Counted from the stretch's first letter, positions 9,589 to 22,823 are shown. The stretch: 64,000 nt of DNA from Methylobacterium sp. Leaf465 (GCF_001424705.1 NZ_LMRA01000001.1:432810-496809); one strand, 5' to 3'. Translations and numbers: made by a program. The notes: a model not told the origin generated them from the letters alone.

Positions 9589-9746
9589 GGATCGCGGACC
9601 TTTCGCAACCCGCGGTGACAAACGGGGGATGGGTTATTCAATCCCTACCGATTGAAATCGCGGGCCTCTGGCCCTGCGGAAGAATTTGCGCAAGAAGAGC
9701 CCTTGACGACCAGCCACGAAGGACAGGTCGCAGGAGCGAGACGTCT

Positions 9747-11813
9747 ATGAGTGCGGTAACGAAGCACGGGCCCTGGGCCCTCGTGGGAGCGCTGGGGGCG
9801 GCCGCCCTCGCCATCGTCGCGACGACGCGCGGGGAAACGGTCAACGCCCTCTGGATCGTCGTGGCGGCGGTCTGCGTCTATCTCATCGCCTATCGCTACT
9901 ACTCGCTCTTCATCTCCTCCAAGGTCATGCGGCTCGACGACAGCCGCCGGACGCCGGCCCACGTCCACAACGACGGGCTCGACTACGTCCCCACCAACCG
10001 CAACGTGCTGTTCGGACACCACTTCGCCGCCATCGCCGGCGCCGGGCCGCTGGTCGGCCCCGTGCTCGCCGCGCAGATGGGCTACCTCCCGGGCCTGCTC
10101 TGGATCCTGGCCGGCGTGGTGCTGGCCGGCGCCGTGCAGGACTTCATGGTCCTCTTCATCTCGATGCGCCGGGACGGCCGCTCGCTGGGCGAGCTGATCC
10201 GGTCCGAACTCGGCACCATTCCGGGCGTCATCGCCCTGTTCGGCACCTTCATGATCATGGTCATCCTGCTGGCGGTGCTGGCGATGATCGTCGTGAAGGC
10301 CCTGGCCGAGAGCCCCTGGGGCACCTTCACGGTCGCGGCGACGATCCCGATCGCGATGCTGATGGGCCTCTACGCCCGCTACATCCGGCCCGGAAAGGTC
10401 GGCGAGGTCTCGATCATCGGCTTCGTGCTGCTGATGCTGGCCATCGTCTACGGCGGCAACGTGGCGGCCGATCCCTACTGGGGCCCGGTCTTCACCTTCA
10501 CGGGCACGCAGCTCTGCTGGCTGCTGATCGGCTACGGCTTCATCGCCTCGATCCTGCCGGTCTGGCTCCTGCTCGCCCCGCGCGACTACCTCTCGACCTT
10601 CCTCAAGATCGGCACGATCATCGGCCTGGCGCTGGGCATCGCCTACGTCGCCCCGCACATGCAGATGCCGGCCGTGACCAAGTTCGTCGACGGCAGCGGA
10701 CCGGTCTGGGCCGGGTCGCTGTTCCCGTTCCTGTTCATCACCATCGCCTGCGGCGCGGTCTCGGGCTTCCACGCGCTGATCTCCTCGGGCACCACGCCCA
10801 AGCTCATCGACCGCGAGTCCGATGCCCGCTTCATCGGCTACGGCGGCATGCTCATGGAGAGCTTCGTGGCCGTGATGGCGCTGGTCTCCGCCAGCGTGAT
10901 CGAGCCGGGCATCTACTTCACCATGAACTCGCCCGCCGGCCTCGTCGGCACGACGCCGGAGAGCGCGGCGGCCGCGGTGACGAAGCTCGATCCCGCCTTC
11001 GCCATCACGCCGGAGCAGATCGCCCAGACGGCCAAGGACGTCGGCGAGCACTCGATCATCTCCCGCGCCGGCGGCGCGCCGACCCTCGCGGTCGGCATGG
11101 CGCACATCATCTCCTCGGCCATCGGCGGCAAGGCGATGATGGCGTTCTGGTACCACTTCGCCATCCTGTTCGAGGCGCTGTTCATCCTGACCGCGGTGGA
11201 TGCCGGCACGCGCGCCGGGCGCTTCATGCTGCAGGACCTGCTCGGCCTCGTCTCGCCGCGCTTCAAGGACACGACGGCCTGGGCGCCCAGCATCCTGGCC
11301 ACCGCCCTCTGCGTCGGCGCCTGGGGCTACTTCCTCTACCAGGGCGTCACCGATCCCCTCGGCGGCATCTACACCCTGTGGCCGCTGTTCGGCATCTCCA
11401 ACCAGATGCTGGCCGCCGTGGCCCTGACGCTCGCCACCGTGGTGATCTTCAAGATGAAGCGCGAGCGCTACGCCTTCGTCACGATCATCCCCACCGTCTG
11501 GCTCTGCGTCTGCACCCTCACGGCCGGCTGGCAGAAGATCTTCTCGGCCGACCCCAAGATCGGCTTCCTGTCCCACGCCGATCGCTTCTCGGCGGCCATC
11601 GCCGAGAACAAGGTGCTGGCGCCGGCCAAGAGCATGGCCGACATGCACAAGATCGTCTTCAACGATCGGATCGACGCCGCCCTCGCGGTGCTGTTCGTCG
11701 GCCTCGTGCTCGCCATCGCCACCTTCGGCATCATGGCCTGCGTGAAGGCCTATCGGGCCGATCGCTGGACCGCCCTGGAGAGCGGCGGCCCGGCCGCCGT
11801 TCCCGCGGAGTAA
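9747..11813 (+). CDS. cstA: carbon starvation protein A, peptide/pyruvate transporter
   Basis: 688 aa multi-spanning inner-membrane protein. Family landmarks: NRNVLFGHHFAAIAGAGPLV and GPVLAAQMGY near the N-terminus, GAVSGFHALISSGTTPKLI in the centre and TAVDAGTRAGRFMLQDLLG towards the C-terminus. CstA-family carriers take up peptides and, in some members (BtsT, CstA), pyruvate. ATG at 9747 has AGGAG 10 bases upstream; longer in-frame starts lie in the preceding gene. The YbdD-type small gene follows after 5 bases, the usual pairing. Confidence 0.96.
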   Translation: MSAVTKHGPWALVGALGAAALAIVATTRGETVNALWIVVAAVCVYLIAYRYYSLFISSKVMRLDDSRRTPAHVHNDGLDYVPTNRNVLFGHHFAAIAGAGPLVGPVLAAQMGYLPGLLWILAGVVLAGAVQDFMVLFISMRRDGRSLGELIRSELGTIPGVIALFGTFMIMVILLAVLAMIVVKALAESPWGTFTVAATIPIAMLMGLYARYIRPGKVGEVSIIGFVLLMLAIVYGGNVAADPYWGPVFTFTGTQLCWLLIGYGFIASILPVWLLLAPRDYLSTFLKIGTIIGLALGIAYVAPHMQMPAVTKFVDGSGPVWAGSLFPFLFITIACGAVSGFHALISSGTTPKLIDRESDARFIGYGGMLMESFVAVMALVSASVIEPGIYFTMNSPAGLVGTTPESAAAAVTKLDPAFAITPEQIAQTAKDVGEHSIISRAGGAPTLAVGMAHIISSAIGGKAMMAFWYHFAILFEALFILTAVDAGTRAGRFMLQDLLGLVSPRFKDTTAWAPSILATALCVGAWGYFLYQGVTDPLGGIYTLWPLFGISNQMLAAVALTLATVVIFKMKRERYAFVTIIPTVWLCVCTLTAGWQKIFSADPKIGFLSHADRFSAAIAENKVLAPAKSMADMHKIVFNDRIDAALAVLFVGLVLAIATFGIMACVKAYRADRWTALESGGPAAVPAE

Positions 11814-11818
11814 AGCCC

Positions 11819-12043
11819 ATGGCGCTGTCGTCGACCGAATTGCGGGACCGTCTCAAGACCTTCTCGAAATGCGTCTGCGACGGCGCCCGACTGATGGTGG
11901 GGCAGGGCGATTACGAGGCCTATGCCGCCCATATCCGCAGGACGCATGCGGACCAGGAGCCCATGAGCGAGCGGGAGTTCTTCCGGAACCGGGAGAATGC
12001 CCGCTTCGGCGTCGGCAACCGCAGCGGCTTCCGCTGCTGCTGA
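11819..12043 (+). CDS. YbdD/YjiX family small protein, CstA partner
   Basis: 74 aa soluble protein, too small to notice on length alone but with strong family features: CVCDGARLMVGQGDYEAYAA, HIRRTHADQEPMSEREFF and FRNRENARFG. These small proteins are nearly always encoded directly behind cstA or btsT and are needed for full pyruvate uptake in enterobacteria. It starts 5 bases after the cstA stop, so the two are cotranscribed. Confidence 0.92.
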   Translation: MALSSTELRDRLKTFSKCVCDGARLMVGQGDYEAYAAHIRRTHADQEPMSEREFFRNRENARFGVGNRSGFRCC

Positions 12044-12409
12044 GCGCCACCGCCTGCCGTACCGGCGGGTCTTCACCGGACGGACGGCCTCGCGCGCGTC
12101 CTCCGCAGCCATCCGATCACACGCAGACACGCCCGCGTATGCCGCCCCCTGGCCCGGCCCCGAGCCCGCCGCGTGGGCCATCCCCACGGGCTCGGGTGAC
12201 GCGGTGCCGAGCGGCCTCGGCCGCGACGTCCCGACGAAGCCTGCCCAGGCCTCGGGCCGCGGCGCCGGCGATGCGGCCCCCGGTTTACACCCGGAAACAA
12301 AAATCCCGGCTTGAAACCTCGATTGCGTCGCGGCGTCACGGCTACAGAGGAACCGGTGGCATGCGACCACCGTGGTACACCAGCCTGAACGCGATCGCGT
12401 GGGAGCCGC
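12044..12409. other. intergenic region ahead of the RND pump
   Basis: 366 bases with no supported gene. It should carry the end of the cstA operon transcript and the promoter of the RND pump operon. The last 130 bases contain less GC-rich stretches (around 12295-12320) and a short inverted repeat GGTGGCATGCGACCACC at about 12356-12372 that could be an operator. GGAG lies 5 bases before the pump start codon. Confidence 0.4.
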
Positions 12410-15634
<3,225 letters not shown>

Positions 15635-15698
15635 GCCGTTGGCGGGTCTGGAACAGGGATGGCAGGATGAGGCCCGGTTCGGCGATGGGACAGGCGTG

Positions 15699-16973
15699 AT
15701 GCATCAGACCCACGATCCGTCCGACATCCCGCCGCCGCCCGGCAAGGCACCGTTCGTGATCGCCGCCCTGGCGGCCATCGGCCTCCTCGCCTGGGGCGGC
15801 TACGGCCAGATGCAGCGGCGCGCCGCCGCCTCCGAGACCCAGCGCAAGGTGAACAGCTTCGTGCCGGTGGTGCGCACCGCCACCGCGGAGCGGGCGGACA
15901 AGCCCATCGACATCACCCTGCCGGGGCAGACCGACGCCTTCGCCAAGGCGGCCCTCTACGCCCGCGCCACCGGCTACATCGCCGAGCGCCGGGTCGATAT
16001 CGGCAGCCGTGTCCGCCAGGGCGACATCCTGATGCGCATCGCGGCGCCCGACCTCGACCAGCAGCTGGCCCAGGCGGAGGCGCAGACGGGACAGCTCGAG
16101 GCCGCGCTCCTCCAGGCCCGGTCCATGGTCGACCAGGCCAAGGCCAATGTGAACCTCGCCAACGTCACCAACAGCCGCACCACGACGCTGGCCGGCCAGG
16201 GCTGGGCCTCGAAGCAGAACGCGGACAATTCCCAGGCCAGCGTGCTCAGCCAGGCCGCGACCCTCGCCTCGGCGGAAGCCGGCGTGAAGGTGGCCCAGGC
16301 CAACATCAAGGCCCAGGCGGCCACGGTGGAGCGCCTGCGGGCGCTCACCGGCTTCAAGGACATCATCGCGCCCTTCGACGGCGTGGTGACCCAGCGCGGC
16401 GTCGATGTCGGCGACCTCGTGCACGCCGACGGCACAGGGACCGCCCTGCTTTCCATGGACCGCGACGACATCCTGCGCGTCTCGGTCAACGTACCCCAGA
16501 ACGTCGCCGTCGGGGTGAAGCCGGGGGTGGATGCGTCCATCAAGGTGCCGCAGATCGCCGACCGGACCTTCTCGGGCAAGGTCGAGCGCAGCTCGGTGGC
16601 GCTGCTGACCTCGTCGCGCACCCTGACGGCGCAGGTCGACGTCCCGAACACCGACGGCGCCCTGCGGGCCGGGCTCTACGTCTACGTCACCCTGAAGGTG
16701 CCGCGCACCGAACCGAACGTGCGGGTGCCGGCCGAGACCCTCGTCTTCAACCAGCGCGGCACCCAGGTGGCGGTGGCCCGCGACGACGGCACGGCACAGT
16801 GGCGCACGGTGACGATCCGGCGCGACCTCGGTACCACGGTGGAGCTCGACCAGGGCCTGGAGGGCGGCGAGGAGATCGTACTCAGCCCCCCCGCCGACCT
16901 GCAGGACGGCCAGAAGATCGAGCGCAAGCCGCCGACCGCCGACGGCAAGCCGCTGAAATCGGCCGCGCGCTGA
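15699..16973 (+). CDS. RND efflux periplasmic adaptor (HlyD/membrane fusion family)
   Basis: 424 aa. One N-terminal membrane anchor at about 18-36 without lipobox, then the split lipoyl/barrel-sandwich domain (AARATGYIAERRVDIGSRVRQG-like segment at about 85-110 and FDGVVTQRGVDVGDLVHADG later), a long helical hairpin, and the beta-barrel and membrane-proximal domains ending in PADLQDGQKI. It links the inner-membrane pump to an outer-membrane channel. ATG 15699 is chosen because the 20 residues encoded upstream from TTG 15639 are not adaptor-like. Same operon as the RND permease. Confidence 0.9.
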   Translation: MHQTHDPSDIPPPPGKAPFVIAALAAIGLLAWGGYGQMQRRAAASETQRKVNSFVPVVRTATAERADKPIDITLPGQTDAFAKAALYARATGYIAERRVDIGSRVRQGDILMRIAAPDLDQQLAQAEAQTGQLEAALLQARSMVDQAKANVNLANVTNSRTTTLAGQGWASKQNADNSQASVLSQAATLASAEAGVKVAQANIKAQAATVERLRALTGFKDIIAPFDGVVTQRGVDVGDLVHADGTGTALLSMDRDDILRVSVNVPQNVAVGVKPGVDASIKVPQIADRTFSGKVERSSVALLTSSRTLTAQVDVPNTDGALRAGLYVYVTLKVPRTEPNVRVPAETLVFNQRGTQVAVARDDGTAQWRTVTIRRDLGTTVELDQGLEGGEEIVLSPPADLQDGQKIERKPPTADGKPLKSAAR

Positions 16974-17058
16974 GGGCAGGCCCCCGGTTGCGCCGGCCCG
17001 CCCCGGCGTAGACAAGGCGGTCCCGGCGTCGCGCCAGCGACCCGCAGCGGACCCCTTC

Positions 17059-18240
17059 ATGCCGGCCCCTCCCCACGCCGAGTCGCGCGACGGCTCCCGC
17101 TTCGCCTCGATCGCCGCGGCCATCACCTGCGTGGCGGTGGTCGGCATCGGCCTTAGCCTGACGATCCCGCTGCTCTCCATCGAGATGGCGCGCATGGGCG
17201 CGTCGAGCACCCTGATCGGGGTGAACACCGCCGTGGCGGGCCTCGCGGCCATCCTGACGGTGCCGTTCGTACCGCGCCTGGCGGCCCGGCTCGGCGTGCT
17301 GCCGCTCCTCGTGGGCGCCATCGTCCTCGGCGCCCTCTGCCTCGTCGCCTTCAAGCTCCTCCAGGGCATCGCCTGGTGGTTCGTGCTGCGCTTCGTGTTT
17401 TCCACGAGCCTCGGCGCCCTGTTCGTGCTCTCGGAGTTCTGGATCAACGCGGCGGCCCCGCCGGAGCGGCGCGGCCTGGTGATGGGCGTCTACGCCACGG
17501 TCCTGGCGCTGGGCTTCGCGGTGGGACCGACCCTGCTCACCGTCCTGGGGACGCAGGGCTACGCGCCCTATCTCGGCGGGGCCGGCCTGTTCCTCGTCGC
17601 CCTGGTCCCCCTCCTGCTGGCCCGGGGCCTGTCCCCGGTGATCGGACACGGCGCGTCGCGCCCCTTCCACGCCTATCTGCGCCTCGCGCCCGCCGCCACC
17701 GCGGCAGCCCTGGTCTACGGGGCGGTGGAGACCGGCGGCTTCGCGATCCTGCCCCTCTACGGCCTGCGCCTCGGCTACGACGCCGAGACGGCGGCCGGCC
17801 TCGTCAGTGCGCTGGCGCTGGGCAACGTCCTCTTCCAGATCCCCTTCGGCTGGCTCGCCGACCGGGTCGACCGGCGCCTCGTCCTGCTCATGGCCGGGCT
17901 CGGCGGGGCCCTCGGGTCGATGCTGATACCCCTGGCATCGACCTGGTTTCCGGCCCTCCTCGGATTGCTCTTCCTGTGGGGCGGCATCGCCGGGACGCTC
18001 TACACCGTGGGCCTCGCCCATCTCGGCGCCACCGTGCGGGGGCCGGAACTGGCGGGGGCCAACGCCGCCTTCGTGGTCCTCTACAATGTCGGTCTGATGC
18101 TCGGTCCGCCGCTCATCGGCGGGGGGATGGACCTGATCCCGCCCCAGGGGTTCGCCTACAGCCTCTGCCTGCTGTTCCTGGGCTACGCGATGGTCGTCGC
18201 CCTGGGCATCGTCCGGCATCCGACGTATGAGGCGCCTTGA
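17059..18240 (+). CDS. MFS transporter (YcaD-like)
   Basis: 393 aa with 12 predicted membrane helices. The N-terminal half has [20 protein letters not shown] and the [20 protein letters not shown] loop typical of YcaD-type MFS members; the second half carries [18 protein letters not shown], the canonical MFS loop 8-9 motif. Substrate unknown. It lies 85 bases downstream of the adaptor gene and could share its transcript. A hairpin followed by T residues closes the unit at about 18280-18301. Confidence 0.88.
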   Translation: MPAPPHAESRDGSRFASIAAAITCVAVVGIGLSLTIPLLSIEMARMGASSTLIGVNTAVAGLAAILTVPFVPRLAARLGVLPLLVGAIVLGALCLVAFKLLQGIAWWFVLRFVFSTSLGALFVLSEFWINAAAPPERRGLVMGVYATVLALGFAVGPTLLTVLGTQGYAPYLGGAGLFLVALVPLLLARGLSPVIGHGASRPFHAYLRLAPAATAAALVYGAVETGGFAILPLYGLRLGYDAETAAGLVSALALGNVLFQIPFGWLADRVDRRLVLLMAGLGGALGSMLIPLASTWFPALLGLLFLWGGIAGTLYTVGLAHLGATVRGPELAGANAAFVVLYNVGLMLGPPLIGGGMDLIPPQGFAYSLCLLFLGYAMVVALGIVRHPTYEAP

Positions 18241-18279
18241 CGAATCCCGGCCGATGGGGCAATCACCCGCCGGTATTCA

Positions 18280-18301
18280 GCCGGCCACCGCCGGCCCTTT
18301 T
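18280..18301 (+). terminator. Rho-independent terminator after MFS gene
   Basis: Stem GCCGGC (18280-18285), loop of 4, GCCGGC (18290-18295), then CC and four T. Short stem; moderate support. It separates the MFS gene from rpmG. Confidence 0.5.
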
Positions 18302-18347
18302 GCGTTTCGCTGATGCGGAATGCCGCGATCACAGGAGCGCCGCGTCC

Positions 18348-18515
18348 ATGGCCAAGGCCGTCACCGTTAAAGTCAAGCTGATCTCGACCGCCGACACGGG
18401 TTACTTCTACGTCACCAAGAAGAACTCCCGTACGCAGACCGAGAAGCTGTCGATGAAGAAGTACGACCCCGTCGTGCGCAAGCATGTCGACTTCAAGGAA
18501 ACCAAGATCAAGTAA
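18348..18515 (+). CDS. rpmG: 50S ribosomal protein L33
   Basis: 55 aa: [20 protein letters not shown] followed by [20 protein letters not shown] and [13 protein letters not shown], an unmistakable L33. It is the zinc-free form (no CxxC pairs). The family's usual MAK start fits ATG 18348, with ACAGGAG upstream. Monocistronic, framed by two terminators. Confidence 0.98.
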   Translation: MAKAVTVKVKLISTADTGYFYVTKKNSRTQTEKLSMKKYDPVVRKHVDFKETKIK

Positions 18516-18551
18516 GCCCGCCGGCGCCTCGCGCCGCATCGGTGTCTTCGA

Positions 18552-18583
18552 GGCCGTTTCTCCGGGTGGGGAAGCGGCCTTTT
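18552..18583 (+). terminator. Rho-independent terminator after rpmG
   Basis: GGCCGTTTCTCC (18552-18563) pairs with GGGGAAGCGGCC (18568-18579) including G-T pairs, followed by TTTT. Good terminator geometry 37 bases behind the rpmG stop. Confidence 0.8.
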
Positions 18584-18665
18584 CGTTTGCGCCGCGGGAC
18601 GGTTGATGTGCTGCCCCGTTCGGGCGATGGAGAGCCCTCGGCGCTCCCACCCGCAGGATGAGTTC

Positions 18666-20063
18666 ATGGCAGACGATCTGGACCGCACCTTCGACGTCGA
18701 TCTGTTCGTCATCGGCGGCGGCTCCGGCGGCGTCCGGGCGGCCCGCATCGCGGCCGGCTACGGCGCCCGGGTCCAGCTCGCCGAGGAGTACCGGGTCGGC
18801 GGCACCTGCGTGATCCGCGGCTGCGTGCCGAAGAAGCTCATGGTCTATGCCGGGCGCTTCGCCGACGAATTCGAGGATGCCGCCGGCTTCGGCTGGTCGG
18901 TGCCCGAGCCGCGCTTCGACTGGCGCATCCTGAAGGCCCGGCGCGATGCCGAGGTGACGCGCCTGGAGGGCATCTACGACGCCAATCTCGGCCGGGCCGG
19001 CGTCACCGTCATCCCCGAACGGGCGGTGATCGAGGATGCGCACACCGTGCGCCTCGTCGGATCGGACCGCCGCGTCACCGCCCGCTTCATCCTCGTCGCG
19101 GTCGGGGCCCATCCGGTCAAGGAGCCGCTGATCCCGGGCGCCGAGCTCGCCATCACCTCCAACGAGGTCTTCGAACTGGAAACGCTGCCCGAGCGCATCC
19201 TCGTGGTGGGCGGCGGCTACATCGCCGTCGAGTTCGCCGGCGTCTTCGCCCATCTGGGCAGCCGCACCACCCTGCTGCACCGGGGCGACCGGCTCCTGCG
19301 GGGCTTCGACGACGAGCTCCGCGACGCCCTCGGCGAAGCCTATGCCAAGCGCATGGACCTGCGCCTCAACCGCACGGTGGAGCGCCTCGACCAGGCCGGG
19401 AGCGGCATCCGCGTCACCCTCGACGACGGCAGCACCCTGGAGGTCGATCAGGTCCTGACGGCCACGGGCCGGCGCCCCAACATCGCCGGCCTCGGTCTCG
19501 AGGCGATCGGGATCGCCCCCGATGCCCGCGGCGCGATCCCGGTCGACGCCTTCTCGCAGACCCGCGTGCCGTCGATCTACGCGGTCGGCGACGTCACCGA
19601 CCGAGCTGCGCTGACCCCGATCGCGATTCGCGAGGGCCACGCCTTCGCCGACACGGTGTTCGGCGACACGCCGTGGTGCGTCGACCACGGCCTCATCCCC
19701 ACGGCCGTCTTCTCGACCCCGGAGATCGGGGTCGTTGGCCACAACGAGGATGTGGCCCGTGACCTCTACGGCACCATCGACGTATACCGCTCGCATTTTC
19801 GCCCGATGAAGGCGACCCTGTCCGGCCGCGACGAGCGCGTGCTGATGAAGGTCGTGGTGGACCGCGCCAGCGACCGCGTCGTCGGCGTCCACGTCCTCGG
19901 CCACGATGCCGGCGAGATCATTCAGGCCGTGGGCATCGCCGTCACCATGGGCGCCACCAAGGCGGATTTCGACCGCACCATCGCGGTGCATCCCACGGCC
20001 GGCGAGGAGCTCGTCACCATGCGCAGCCCCGTGGTGACGAAGCATCCGGTGGGCGTCGGCTAG
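18666..20063 (+). CDS. gor: glutathione-disulfide reductase
   Basis: 465 aa FAD/NADPH flavoprotein that reduces oxidised glutathione. FAD-binding GGGSGGVRAAR at about 17-27, redox-active pair in GGTCVIRGCVPKK (Cys48, Cys53), NAD(P)H-binding GGGYIAVEFAGVF, the second FAD motif YAVGDVTDRAALTP, and the C-terminal catalytic His in AVHPTAGEE. ATG 18666 is preferred over an upstream ATG at 18603, since the FAD domain starts right behind it. Cytosolic thiol redox enzyme; here it stands alone. Confidence 0.95.
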   Translation: MADDLDRTFDVDLFVIGGGSGGVRAARIAAGYGARVQLAEEYRVGGTCVIRGCVPKKLMVYAGRFADEFEDAAGFGWSVPEPRFDWRILKARRDAEVTRLEGIYDANLGRAGVTVIPERAVIEDAHTVRLVGSDRRVTARFILVAVGAHPVKEPLIPGAELAITSNEVFELETLPERILVVGGGYIAVEFAGVFAHLGSRTTLLHRGDRLLRGFDDELRDALGEAYAKRMDLRLNRTVERLDQAGSGIRVTLDDGSTLEVDQVLTATGRRPNIAGLGLEAIGIAPDARGAIPVDAFSQTRVPSIYAVGDVTDRAALTPIAIREGHAFADTVFGDTPWCVDHGLIPTAVFSTPEIGVVGHNEDVARDLYGTIDVYRSHFRPMKATLSGRDERVLMKVVVDRASDRVVGVHVLGHDAGEIIQAVGIAVTMGATKADFDRTIAVHPTAGEELVTMRSPVVTKHPVGVG

Positions 20064-20129
20064 CGCCCCGGGGGCCGGGATCCCCGCGTCCGATCCGCCA
20101 CCTGGACAAGCTCGAGGATCGACCGCCGG

Positions 20130-21533
20130 TCAGCCCGGCGGCCACTTGAAGTCGTCGGCCCGGCCGGGCTGGGGCAGGGGGGCGGCGCCCCGCACCAGGG
20201 CGCGCTCGACGGTGCCCGAGGGATCGGCGTCGCGGGGGCGTCCGCTGATCAGCGTCCCCCCCGGCGTCACCTCGGCGCGGCCGAGGGGCACCACCGGGCC
20301 GGCGAGGGGCTTGACCGGCAGGGCCGGGATGCCGGGCGGCTCCGGCAGGCTCGGGAGCATCGCGGTGATCTGCCGGTCGATGGCGGCGGCATCGTCGAGC
20401 TTGGCCGCCTCGCCTTCCAGCGGCGGCTGCGGCGCCACCGCCACGGGGGCGGCGAGCGCCGGCTGGGCCGGCGGCGCACCCGTGCCCATCATCCGCTTCA
20501 GCTCGACGTCGGCGAAATGCGCCATTTTGCGCGCGCCCGCCTTGGTGAAGTGGACACCGTCCGCCGTGCGCAGCTTGGCTTCCTGACCTTCCAGGTCGGG
20601 CCCCGTCGCGGTGTAGCGGTTGCGGTCGTCGACGAAGCCGGGCCAGATATCGACGTAGGTCTGGCCGGCCTTGGCCACGCGCTCGCGGTAGATGTCGTTG
20701 ATCGCGGCGATGTCCTTCGTCAGGGATTCGCTGCGCATGGGCGGAGCCCCGACCCAGATCAGCGGGATCTTCGCGTCCGTGAACACCTTGATCAGGGCGT
20801 CGACGCGCTCGGCATAGAGGGTGCGCCAGCGGTCGCTCAAGGGATCGAGGGTCTGGTCTCCCTCCCGGATGGGTTGGCGATCGTTCGATCCCATCATGAC
20901 GAGGGCATAGGTGGTCTTCGGGTTGGCCTTCAGGAACTCCTCGGCGGCCTTCGGCCAGTCGACCACGTCCTTCCGCACGAGGCCGCTATCGGCCTTCGAG
21001 CGATCCACCACGCCGATCTCCGTATTGTCTTCGAAGACGTTCGACAGGCCGCCGCCGAGGTGGCCGGCCAGGGTATCGCCGAAGACCGCGATCCGCGTCG
21101 TCGGCTCGACCTTCGGTGCGACCGGCTTCGGCTGGGCCACGACCGGGGCCGGGCGGGGACGGCGCCGGACGGCGCGCCCGTCATCGTGGCTTGAGCGCCC
21201 GTCATCGGCATAGCCCCGATTGCGCGGCGGCGCCGGGCGGGCGCTCGGCACGGGGGCGACCTGGGGCGGAGCGGGGCGATCCTCCCAGGGCCAGTAGAAC
21301 TGGCGCGGCGCCTCCTGGGGCGGAGGCGCGTAGCGCCGGTTCGCCTGGCGGGCGGCGTAGCCGTCGTCGTCCCGGTAATAGTCCCGGGCCCGGCGGCGGG
21401 GGGATTGGTAATCGCCGCCCCGGGGCGCGTCGTAGGAATCGCCCCATTGCGCACAGGCCGGCCCGGCGCCGGCGAGGAGCAGGGACAGACCGGAGAGGAA
21501 ACACCAGGCCGCGCGCGATGCCGGCAAGGTCAT
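20130..21533 (-). CDS. exported SGNH-hydrolase-like protein (DUF459)
   Basis: 467 aa. Signal peptide ending at ACA-QW, then about 110 residues rich in Pro/Arg/Tyr/Asp, the SGNH-like domain at about 145-345 and a Pro/Ala-rich tail. Block I reads IAVFGDTLAGHLG (Thr 154 where the nucleophile Ser is expected), block III reads MMGSNDRQP and block V DGVHFTKAG. Block III and V residues are intact; the missing Ser is notable and makes classical hydrolase activity doubtful unless Thr serves. Relatives in Rhizobiales are periplasmic proteins of unknown role. GAGG lies 6 bases before the ATG. Confidence 0.82.
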   Translation of the reverse strand: MTLPASRAAWCFLSGLSLLLAGAGPACAQWGDSYDAPRGGDYQSPRRRARDYYRDDDGYAARQANRRYAPPPQEAPRQFYWPWEDRPAPPQVAPVPSARPAPPRNRGYADDGRSSHDDGRAVRRRPRPAPVVAQPKPVAPKVEPTTRIAVFGDTLAGHLGGGLSNVFEDNTEIGVVDRSKADSGLVRKDVVDWPKAAEEFLKANPKTTYALVMMGSNDRQPIREGDQTLDPLSDRWRTLYAERVDALIKVFTDAKIPLIWVGAPPMRSESLTKDIAAINDIYRERVAKAGQTYVDIWPGFVDDRNRYTATGPDLEGQEAKLRTADGVHFTKAGARKMAHFADVELKRMMGTGAPPAQPALAAPVAVAPQPPLEGEAAKLDDAAAIDRQITAMLPSLPEPPGIPALPVKPLAGPVVPLGRAEVTPGGTLISGRPRDADPSGTVERALVRGAAPLPQPGRADDFKWPPG

Positions 21534-21605
21534 GGGACGCCTCGATCAATCGGACCGGAGGACCGGTCGGGTGGCCGACACCTTAGAGGAGGATGCCGCC
21601 GAGGT

Positions 21606-22823
21606 CTAAGGCCGCCCCCGCAGGTGTTCCAGCAACCGCGGCGTCGCGTAGCCGTCCGCCGGTAGGCCCTCGGCGATCTGGTACTGCCGCACCGCCTCCC
21701 GCAGCTTTGGTCCGGCGCGCCCGTCCGCCTCGCCCGCGTAAAGGCCGCGCTCCGTGAGGCCCGCCTGGAGGGCTTGCAGCCCCGCCTTGTCGAGGCGGGC
21801 GTCGCGGACCGGCCAGGGCGCGGCGAGGACCGGCTCGCCGGCCAGTCGGTCGGCGAGATGCCCCACCGCCAACGCGTAGGAATCCGAGGTGTTGTAGGCG
21901 CGGACCACCTCGAAATTGTCGGTGATCAGGAAGACCGGCCCCCCGAGGCCGCCCGGCAGGAACAGGCTGGCGGTGCCCGCATCCGGCAGGGCCTGACCGT
22001 CGGTGCGTCGAACCCCGCGCCGGGCAAAATCCACGAGCCCGCCGCGATAGCGGGCGAGATCGAACCCCACCGGCAGGGTGACCGCGTAGCCCCAGGAGAA
22101 GGCCGGGTTCCAGCCCAGGGTCTTGAGGTAGGCGGCGATGGAGGCCAGGGCGTCCGCTTCCGATCCCCAGATGTCGCGGTGCCCGTCGCCGTCGAAATCC
22201 ACCGCGTGGACCAGGAAACTGGACGGCAGGAACTGCACCTGCCCCATGGCCCCGGCCCAGGAACCCTTCATGTGCTCCGGCGTGACGTCGCCCCGCTCCA
22301 GGATGGTGAGGGCGGCCAGGAGTTCATCGCGGAACAGCGTGCCGCGGAACCGCGCCTCCGCCAGGGTCGCGAGGGCCCGGATCGTCGGGACGCTGCCGCC
22401 GCTTGCGCCGAAATCCGACTCGACGCCCCAGAACGCCAGCACGATCCAGCGCGGCACGCCGTAGCGCGCCTCGATCCGCGCGAGGACGGACGCGAGCCGC
22501 TTGGCGTGGGCCTGCCCCCGGGCGATCCGGCCGGGCGAGACTGCGCCGACGAGGTAGTCCCAGACCGGACGCCCGAACTCGCCCTGCTTGCGCGTGCGGG
22601 CGAGGATGTCGGGATCGGGTCCGGACATCCCCGCGAAGGCCGCCGAGAAGGTCCGGGCCGAGACGCCCCGCGCCTCGGCCTCCGGTCGCAGCGCGGCGAT
22701 GAAGGCGGCGAAGCGGGACTGTGCTTCCGCCGACGTTGCGGGCGGTACAGGCTGACCGCCCGCCGCCAGCACCGTTCCGGCCCCGAGCATGCCCGCAAGG
22801 GCGAGCGGCGCCCAGCCCCTCAC
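21606..22823 (-). CDS. lytic murein transglycosylase (MltB type) with peptidoglycan-binding domain
   Basis: 405 aa. Signal peptide (VRGWAPLALAGMLGAGTVLA), then the SLT_2/MltB catalytic domain with the catalytic Glu in VLAFWGVESDFGAS and the family block GAMGQVQFLPSSFLVHAVDF, and a C-terminal PG_binding_1 domain (about 340-400, AGLQALQAGLTERGLYAGEA). It cleaves the glycan strands of peptidoglycan in the periplasm, forming anhydro-muramyl ends. The start is GTG 22821-22823, which overlaps the galE stop (GTGA), so it is translated from the galE message. Confidence 0.9.
   Translation of the reverse strand: MRGWAPLALAGMLGAGTVLAAGGQPVPPATSAEAQSRFAAFIAALRPEAEARGVSARTFSAAFAGMSGPDPDILARTRKQGEFGRPVWDYLVGAVSPGRIARGQAHAKRLASVLARIEARYGVPRWIVLAFWGVESDFGASGGSVPTIRALATLAEARFRGTLFRDELLAALTILERGDVTPEHMKGSWAGAMGQVQFLPSSFLVHAVDFDGDGHRDIWGSEADALASIAAYLKTLGWNPAFSWGYAVTLPVGFDLARYRGGLVDFARRGVRRTDGQALPDAGTASLFLPGGLGGPVFLITDNFEVVRAYNTSDSYALAVGHLADRLAGEPVLAAPWPVRDARLDKAGLQALQAGLTERGLYAGEADGRAGPKLREAVRQYQIAEGLPADGYATPRLLEHLRGRP

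Noticed and set aside
9645..11648. A 667-residue open frame antisense to cstA
   Set aside because: Same cause: shadow of a GC-rich gene, low-complexity acidic/His-rich translation.
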